The notes beneath the pieces are model-generated. The model was not told the origin of the DNA and searched no databases. It saw nothing but the letters and a program-made list of their open reading frames with translations. A stretch of 11,514 nucleotides of DNA. Source: Cuniculiplasma sp. Its GTDB lineage: Archaea > Thermoplasmatota > Thermoplasmata > Thermoplasmatales > Thermoplasmataceae. Below are positions 8,017 through 11,514 of this stretch, piece after piece; the first letter of the stretch is position 1; every line of letters begins with the position of its first letter. Made by a program: the position numbers and the translations under genes. Location of the stretch: NCBI GenBank assembly GCA_023256455.1, contig JAGDXN010000075.1:33451-44964 (forward strand). Reading direction: 5' to 3'.

Positions 8017-8784
8017 ATGAAGCTGATCCCATCCTTGCGATCATCCATAGGTTTCTTTACCATAATTCCTGTAAACGACAGGGATTTCCAAAAGAGCGGC
8101 ATATATTTGATGTGGATTCCCTATACACTGGCAGGCGTACTTTCACTTCTTGCATTCTATCTATTGAGTTATATTACAGACACATACGTTTCAGCCATCA
8201 TTTCCCTTATTATCATACCCTTAATCCTCGGGTTTCAAAACATTGATGCCCTTGCAGATTTCGGTGATGGTATGATGAAGAGGGGAGTACCGGAGGAAAG
8301 ATTCAGAGTTATGAAGAGCCCCGATGTGGGTTCTGGTGGTATCTTTGCCCTATTTGCGGTTTATTCCATAAGTATAGTTTCTCTCTTTTCCATAAATCCA
8401 AAATACATCGGACAGGCACTCCTTTTCTCCCAGTTAAATTCGGTGATATGGATGGTATCCATCATGTTTCGCAATTCTACGCGGGAACAGGGTTTCGCAT
8501 ATTATTTTAGAGAAATTACTGATAAAAATATGTTCTGGATTTCAAACATTGTTCCTGTTTTAATTATATTTGTTTTATTGTTTCAATCCCTTTTCATCCT
8601 TATACTCATATCTTTTCTATTTTCCCTATTTTTCAGATTATATGCCGGGAAAATATTTGAAAAGATCAATGGAGACATCATAGGTGCAGGTGGGGAACTG
8701 GGAAGGATGTTTTCTCTCATTCTCATAAATATCCCTGTCCTGATTTATCCCATTAGTCCTTACTTTCTCTTTCTCCATTTTTAG
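8017..8784 (+). CDS. cobS: CobS: adenosylcobinamide-GDP ribazoletransferase (membrane)
   Basis: It joins activated cobinamide (AdoCbi-GDP) to alpha-ribazole or its phosphate, closing the nucleotide loop of cobalamin. The 255 residues are mostly hydrophobic, as expected for this integral membrane enzyme. Family marks are ALADFGDGMM at 78-87, the MKSPDVGSGG stretch at 99-108 with GIFAL after it, and NGDIIGAGGELGR at 218-230. In the first motif the usual HLDGLAD begins as NIDALAD, so the leading His is Asn75. The start is ATG 8017, 25 bases from the TATA box. An ATG at 8012 is out of frame and stops after two codons. It diverges from cobD and its last 32 bases overlap the convergent HTH_10 gene. 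The pyrimidine-rich end (8764-8783) may act as terminator. Confidence 0.9.
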   Translation: MKLIPSLRSSIGFFTIIPVNDRDFQKSGIYLMWIPYTLAGVLSLLAFYLLSYITDTYVSAIISLIIIPLILGFQNIDALADFGDGMMKRGVPEERFRVMKSPDVGSGGIFALFAVYSISIVSLFSINPKYIGQALLFSQLNSVIWMVSIMFRNSTREQGFAYYFREITDKNMFWISNIVPVLIIFVLLFQSLFILILISFLFSLFFRLYAGKIFEKINGDIIGAGGELGRMFSLILINIPVLIYPISPYFLFLHF

Positions 8785-9475
8785 GATTTTCTGTAGTTGA
8801 GGAGTAAATTGAGAGAAGCGGTCCTATCTGCTCCATTATTCTCTGAAGACCTATGGAAATATGCTCTTGAAAGGTTGATTTGGATAGATTCATGGAACGG
8901 GCCAGATTTTCAAGGTGCACCTTCCTTGGAATCTCAAAATATCCTGAATTTATAGCCCTCAGGATCGCATCAACCTGCCTGTCAGTCAGATCTCCAAAAA
9001 GGTCTTCAAGGGATATGTTAAACCCCTTCACGAAACCCTCCATCTTCATGGGCTTCTTCTCAATGATATTCGTAGGGCCTGTTTTCGAAAGGGCATTAAA
9101 AACATCTAAGGAGTGCTGTTCATCTGGCGAATAGATCACAATAGTTTCAGAACCCCTGTAATAGGATACGGGTGCCTTCCACATGCAATTTTTCGATTCA
9201 ACGATTCTTATGGCAGAGTTATTTATATTGCATCTGCATGAAATCATGGCACTTACCCTTGAATTGCTGAAGGAATATGATATAATCCTGCTGTTTACAC
9301 TTTTCACAAGTTCCTTGAATGCTTTTTCTATCTCTTCAACCTTATAATTCCCCGTAAGAAATTCCAGATAGTCCACTGTGGAATTGCACCATCTGTAGAA
9401 CTTCAAATCCGGGAATCTTTTGGAAAGGCCGTTAAATAGCATATCATTTTCACTTTCAATGGTAATCTCATCCAT
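8753..9475 (-). CDS. HTH_10 (bat-type) transcriptional regulator
   Basis: This is a DNA-binding regulator of 240 residues. The C-terminal part, residues 163-215 (LTDRQVDAILRAINSGYFEI, then LARSMNLSKSTFQEHI), matches the HTH_10 domain known from the haloarchaeal bacterioopsin activator Bat and found in many archaeal regulators. The N-terminal 150 residues show no PAS or GAF domain that I can recognise. They hold four cysteines (C30, C80, C82, C97), including a CxC pair, which could sense metal or redox state; this is a guess. The start is ATG 9475, with a TATA-like region at 9491-9503 about 22-25 bases upstream, so it is probably leaderless. The start codon lies in an inverted repeat (9474-9493) that could be its own operator. 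It converges with cobS and overlaps it by 32 bases. Target genes are unknown. Confidence 0.85.
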   Translation of the reverse strand: MDEITIESENDMLFNGLSKRFPDLKFYRWCNSTVDYLEFLTGNYKVEEIEKAFKELVKSVNSRIISYSFSNSRVSAMISCRCNINNSAIRIVESKNCMWKAPVSYYRGSETIVIYSPDEQHSLDVFNALSKTGPTNIIEKKPMKMEGFVKGFNISLEDLFGDLTDRQVDAILRAINSGYFEIPRKVHLENLARSMNLSKSTFQEHISIGLQRIMEQIGPLLSIYSSTTENPKNGERESKD

Positions 9476-9493
9476 ACCGGTCCATGCCGGTAT
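9474..9493. repeat. Inverted repeat, possible operator of the HTH_10 gene
   Basis: ATACCGG, six bases, then CCGGTAT: perfect 7-base arms. The repeat runs from the regulator's start codon to the edge of the TATA region. On the minus strand it fills the space between TATA box and transcription start, where bound protein would block RNA polymerase. On the plus strand it sits just upstream of the TATA box of the 86-aa gene, in the position of a BRE or activator site. The binding protein is inferred, not shown. Confidence 0.5.
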
Positions 9494-9503
9494 AAAATAT
9501 ATG
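9491..9503. promoter_or_regulatory. Divergent TATA region for the HTH_10 and 86-aa genes
   Basis: TATAAAATATATG reads as a good TATA box on the plus strand, with its reverse (CATATATTTTATA) on the minus. For the plus gene a transcript start near 9522 would leave about 14 bases of leader containing its SD. For the minus gene the distance to ATG 9475 is about 22-25 bases, suggesting a leaderless mRNA. Confidence 0.55.
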
Positions 9504-9535
9504 TGTTACTCTTACATATAATAAATGGTGAAAAA

Positions 9536-9796
9536 ATGACTGATGTAGTTGTAGAGCACAGATGGAAAGAAAAGAACGGCGAAGAGGTTGTAAAGGTTGT
9601 AGGAAGTATCATTGATATGCAAAAGAATAGCAAGCTTCCACCAGGATTTACATTAAAGTCCATATCTGTCCTGAAGGGAGAGAATATGGCCATATGCAAC
9701 TGGGAGGCACCAAGTGTTAAGGATATGAAGGATCTCCTGGAGAAGGTAAACCCACCAACAAAGCATGAAGTATTTGAAGCTCAGAAGATGTTCTGA
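9536..9796 (+). CDS. Small protein of unknown function, 86 aa
   Basis: I do not recognise this family with confidence. The start is ATG 9536, with GGTGA (9527-9531) four bases upstream; the frame is open further up, but that extension would cover the TATA region. The 86 residues are charged and soluble, with no signal peptide or membrane segment. By eye the order is strand (2-8), helix (14-30), strand (38-46), strand (50-55), helix (59-71), strand (about 75-82). That suggests a small alpha/beta barrel or ferredoxin-like fold such as the DUF4242 or Dabb groups; this is only a guess. It has one Cys (C54) and two Trp (W10, W56). It has its own promoter and a poly-T terminator, so it is probably a single-gene transcript, divergent from the HTH_10 regulator and perhaps its target. 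Confidence 0.75.
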   Translation: MTDVVVEHRWKEKNGEEVVKVVGSIIDMQKNSKLPPGFTLKSISVLKGENMAICNWEAPSVKDMKDLLEKVNPPTKHEVFEAQKMF

Positions 9797-9806
9797 GTCC
9801 ATACTA

Positions 9807-9823
9807 TTTTTTATTGAATTTTT
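9807..9823 (+). terminator. Poly-T terminator after the 86-aa gene
   Basis: Two T runs, T6 at 9807-9812 and T5 at 9819-9823, begin 11 bases after the stop codon. Archaeal polymerases stop at such T-rich stretches without a hairpin. The remaining intergenic sequence to 9895 holds only the A/T-rich promoter for the next gene. Confidence 0.55.
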
Positions 9824-9856
9824 AGCAAATCCATAGGACTCAATTTAGTAAGTTAA

Positions 9857-9872
9857 AAAATAATATATTTTT
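9857..9872 (+). promoter_or_regulatory. TATA-like promoter of the DUF1059, NOG1, gltX group
   Basis: The stretch around TAATATATTT (9861-9870) is centred about 30 bases before the ATG at 9896. This predicts a transcript start within a few bases of that ATG. No SD is seen there, which also fits a leaderless or nearly leaderless mRNA. Confidence 0.5.
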
Positions 9873-9895
9873 ATTCCAGCATTGATTACCCATCT

Positions 9896-10075
9896 ATGAC
9901 AAGATTTTACTACAAATGTAAAGACGTCGGTTTTGATTGCAGCTATTCGGTAAATGAACCCACAAAGAAAGATGTTTGGGCAAAAATAAGGATACACAAC
10001 AGGTATGCACACAATCAGTTTGATATCCCACCAGAGTGGGAGAAGAAAATTGATGCTGCCATAGAGGAAAAGTGA
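9896..10075 (+). CDS. DUF1059-type small Cys/His protein, 59 aa
   Basis: This short gene reads MTRFYYKCKD at the start and ends IDAAIEEK. It resembles the DUF1059 family, small proteins of about 55-60 residues with two cysteines in the first strand region and two histidines after a helix. Here these are C8, C15, H34 and H39, a possible metal site. IPPEW at 44-48 matches the family's usual proline-rich turn before a last helix. No function is established that I can name. It is first in a likely operon: its stop TGA shares the bases GTGA with the GTG start of the NOG1 gene, so translation of the two is probably coupled. Confidence 0.8.
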   Translation: MTRFYYKCKDVGFDCSYSVNEPTKKDVWAKIRIHNRYAHNQFDIPPEWEKKIDAAIEEK

Positions 10076-11046
10076 ATTTAATGAAACAGATTCCAACCAT
10101 ATTGAGATCGGATGAGATCATCAACAAGAGCTTGAGGAAAGCATCCAAAATTGAAGAGCCATATGACAGGGTATTCGAAAACAGAATAAGGAAAGAAAAC
10201 ATTGACAGGATCGCAACTGCTGAAAGTGTTGCTGCCCCATACCTTCTTAAAATAGTAAAAAAATTCCCGACCATAGAGAAGATGCACCCCTTTTATGAGG
10301 ATTTCATTGATCTCAAGTTTGGTGTGGATAACTATAAGATAGCACTGAGCAATGTTCAGTGGGCTGGCCAGAAACTTGTGGAACTTGCAACTGAAAGCAT
10401 TAATCAGTTAAAGAGGGCAAGGAAAACATTTGAGATGGTCAATATCAGAAAGAGATATTATGGCAGATTCTGTTCAGTAATAGAGGGGATTGAAAAGGAC
10501 CTTCTCCTTCTGGGTGAGTGCAGGGACTTTCTTAAATCACTCCCGGAGATAAACCCAGATCAGCCGACATTCATAATTGCGGGCATGCCCAATGTGGGAA
10601 AAAGTTCACTCTTAAATGCCCTTACCAGAAACGAGGTAAAGACTGCACCCTATCCGTTCACAACACAATCTGTATACATAGGTCACATGGCTGATGAAAA
10701 TATGAGGGTTCAGATTGTTGATACTCCTGGAATCCTGGACAGGCCAATGGAGGAAAGAAATGATCTGGAGAGAAGATCTATCCTGAGTTTAAAGGATATA
10801 AAGGGAATAATTCTTTTCATGATAGACTATTCAGGCACTTCAGGATATACCATAGATCAGCAGATAGCCCTTTATGAGGAAATAAGGAAAACATTCCATA
10901 AAAAAACATACAGGATTCAGTCCAAGATTGATTTGTGTGAAAAGAGGGAGGAAATAGGCATTTCTACAATTACAGGTGAAGGTATAGATCAGTTGAGGAA
11001 TTTTATCTTTATTAATGCTGGTGAAATGATTGAGCAGTCAAATTGA
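10072..11046 (+). CDS. NOG1-type GTPase (large ribosomal subunit assembly)
   Basis: It is a GTPase of the Obg/NOG1 group, expected to act in 50S (large) subunit assembly. Its 324 residues fit archaeal NOG1: a helical N-terminal domain (about 1-160), then the G domain. G1 is GMPNVGKSS at 171-179, the G2 threonines are in PFTTQS near 197-198, and G3 is DTPG at 217-220. At G4 the expected NKxD reads SKID at 284-287, so the guanine-contacting Asn is Ser. The G5 region is STITGEG near 298-304. The start is GTG 10072 with GAGG (10064-10067) four bases upstream; ATG 10081 is an alternative. It overlaps the DUF1059 gene by 4 bases and gltX by 17. Confidence 0.88.
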   Translation: MNLMKQIPTILRSDEIINKSLRKASKIEEPYDRVFENRIRKENIDRIATAESVAAPYLLKIVKKFPTIEKMHPFYEDFIDLKFGVDNYKIALSNVQWAGQKLVELATESINQLKRARKTFEMVNIRKRYYGRFCSVIEGIEKDLLLLGECRDFLKSLPEINPDQPTFIIAGMPNVGKSSLLNALTRNEVKTAPYPFTTQSVYIGHMADENMRVQIVDTPGILDRPMEERNDLERRSILSLKDIKGIILFMIDYSGTSGYTIDQQIALYEEIRKTFHKKTYRIQSKIDLCEKREEIGISTITGEGIDQLRNFIFINAGEMIEQSN

Positions 11047-11514
11047 GAAGATTACACTGAGAAATGCCATTGCCCATGGCGGTAAGGCAGATGTGGGAAG
11101 CGTTGTAAACAAGTTGCTTGGAAGTTCTCCTGAATTGAAACCAAAGATAAGGGAGATAATGGTTGAAATCAGGGCAGCTGTTGAAAGGATAAATGGGATG
11201 AAACCAGAGGATCAGATTGAACTGGCGAAAAGTGAGTATCCGGATATTCTTGTTGAGGAAAAGAAGAGCAATGAACATCCTCTGGCTGAACTTAAAAATG
11301 TCAGGGGAAGAGTTGTAATGAGGATGGCTCCATCCCCGTCCGGTCCTCTTCACCTTGGACATACAAGAATGTGCATACTCAATGATGAGTATGTGAAGAG
11401 GTACGGGGGAGACCTGATTTTAAGGATCGAGGATACAAATCCAAACAACATATATCCGCCGGCATATGAAATGATACAGGAGGATAACAGATGGCTTGGA
11501 GTAAACTTCACAAA
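11030..11514 (+). CDS. gltX: Glutamyl-tRNA synthetase, archaeal (GlxRS) type, 5' part
   Basis: It charges tRNA-Glu with glutamate; many archaeal enzymes also charge tRNA-Gln, which is then amidated. About 161 codons are in the window out of a usual 550 or so, cut by the right edge. The N-terminal region before the catalytic core is the archaeal/eukaryotic extension, including NAIAHGGKADVG (12-23). The class I core begins at VVMRMAPSPSGPLHLGH, with the HIGH motif as HLGH at 108-111, then RYGGDLILRIEDTNP and EDNRWLGV. There is no ATG before the core. TTG 11030 is chosen because an in-frame stop lies immediately before it and GGTGA (11020-11024) is 5 bases upstream. The start overlaps the NOG1 end by 17 bases, so it belongs to the same operon. 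Confidence 0.92.
   Translation, partial: MSSQIEKITLRNAIAHGGKADVGSVVNKLLGSSPELKPKIREIMVEIRAAVERINGMKPEDQIELAKSEYPDILVEEKKSNEHPLAELKNVRGRVVMRMAPSPSGPLHLGHTRMCILNDEYVKRYGGDLILRIEDTNPNNIYPPAYEMIQEDNRWLGVNFT

Noticed and set aside
8012..8020. Two-codon upstream ATG frame before cobS
   Set aside because: With a predicted transcript start at about 8017 it would not be in the mRNA.
9503..9535. 11-codon N-terminal extension of the 86-aa protein
   Set aside because: It begins in the TATA region; ATG 9536 has a well-spaced SD.
9403..9699. Minus-strand open frame opposite the 86-aa gene
   Set aside because: It crosses the promoter region and the HTH_10 start and has low-complexity composition typical of a shadow frame.
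11012..11362. Minus-strand open frame at the right end
   Set aside because: It is antisense to gltX, whose family match is strong.

Overview
The window is archaeal and looks like an AT-rich euryarchaeon of the Thermoplasmatales type; the genus cannot be fixed from the sequence alone. The signs are an archaeal SRP (7S) RNA, the archaeal lumazine-synthase-like riboflavin synthase RibC, an archaeal RibL FAD synthetase, the archaeal (UPF0284-type) CobT, a GluRS with the long archaeal N-terminal region, a NOG1-type GTPase, an HTH_10 (bat-type) regulator, TATA boxes about 25 bases before start codons (leaderless mRNAs), and a recurring GGTGA Shine-Dalgarno (SD) core elsewhere. I see no mobile element, CRISPR array or phage gene.

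Layout. (1) 1-1545, minus: a tight flavin operon transcribed ribB, ribL, ribC, with ribC running off the left edge. (2) 1607-2056, plus: an N-terminal acetyltransferase of the RimI/Ard1 type, divergent from ribB. (3) 2034-3494, minus: the SRP RNA gene followed about 15 bases later by an HD-domain phosphohydrolase gene with no visible promoter of its own. (4) 3555-7968, minus: the cobalamin operon cobD, cobQ, cbiB, cobT, with small gaps or overlaps. (5) 8017-8784, plus: cobS, diverging from cobD over one shared TATA region. (6) 8753-9475, minus: an HTH_10 regulator whose start codon lies in a 7+6+7 inverted repeat. (7) 9536-11514, plus: an 86-aa protein of unknown function, a poly-T terminator, a DUF1059-type small Cys/His protein, NOG1, and gltX running off the right edge.

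How the genes work together. RibB makes dihydroxybutanone phosphate, RibC makes riboflavin from lumazine, and RibL adenylates FMN to FAD, so three steps of flavin synthesis sit together. CobQ, CobD and CbiB amidate cobyric acid and attach the aminopropanol arm; CobT and CobS activate and attach the lower ligand. The guanylyltransferase (CobY type), corrinoid adenosyltransferase and final phosphatase are not in the window. NOG1 (ribosome assembly), GluRS, SRP RNA and the acetyltransferase serve protein synthesis and targeting.

The best leads are an apparent AUU start for cobQ backed by a strong SD, the SRP RNA/HD gene arrangement, an extra hairpin in helix 5 of the SRP RNA, the inverted-repeat operator candidate at the HTH_10 gene, and a serine in place of asparagine in the G4 motif of NOG1. 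I did not find a clearly new multi-gene system; most of the window is housekeeping and cofactor synthesis.
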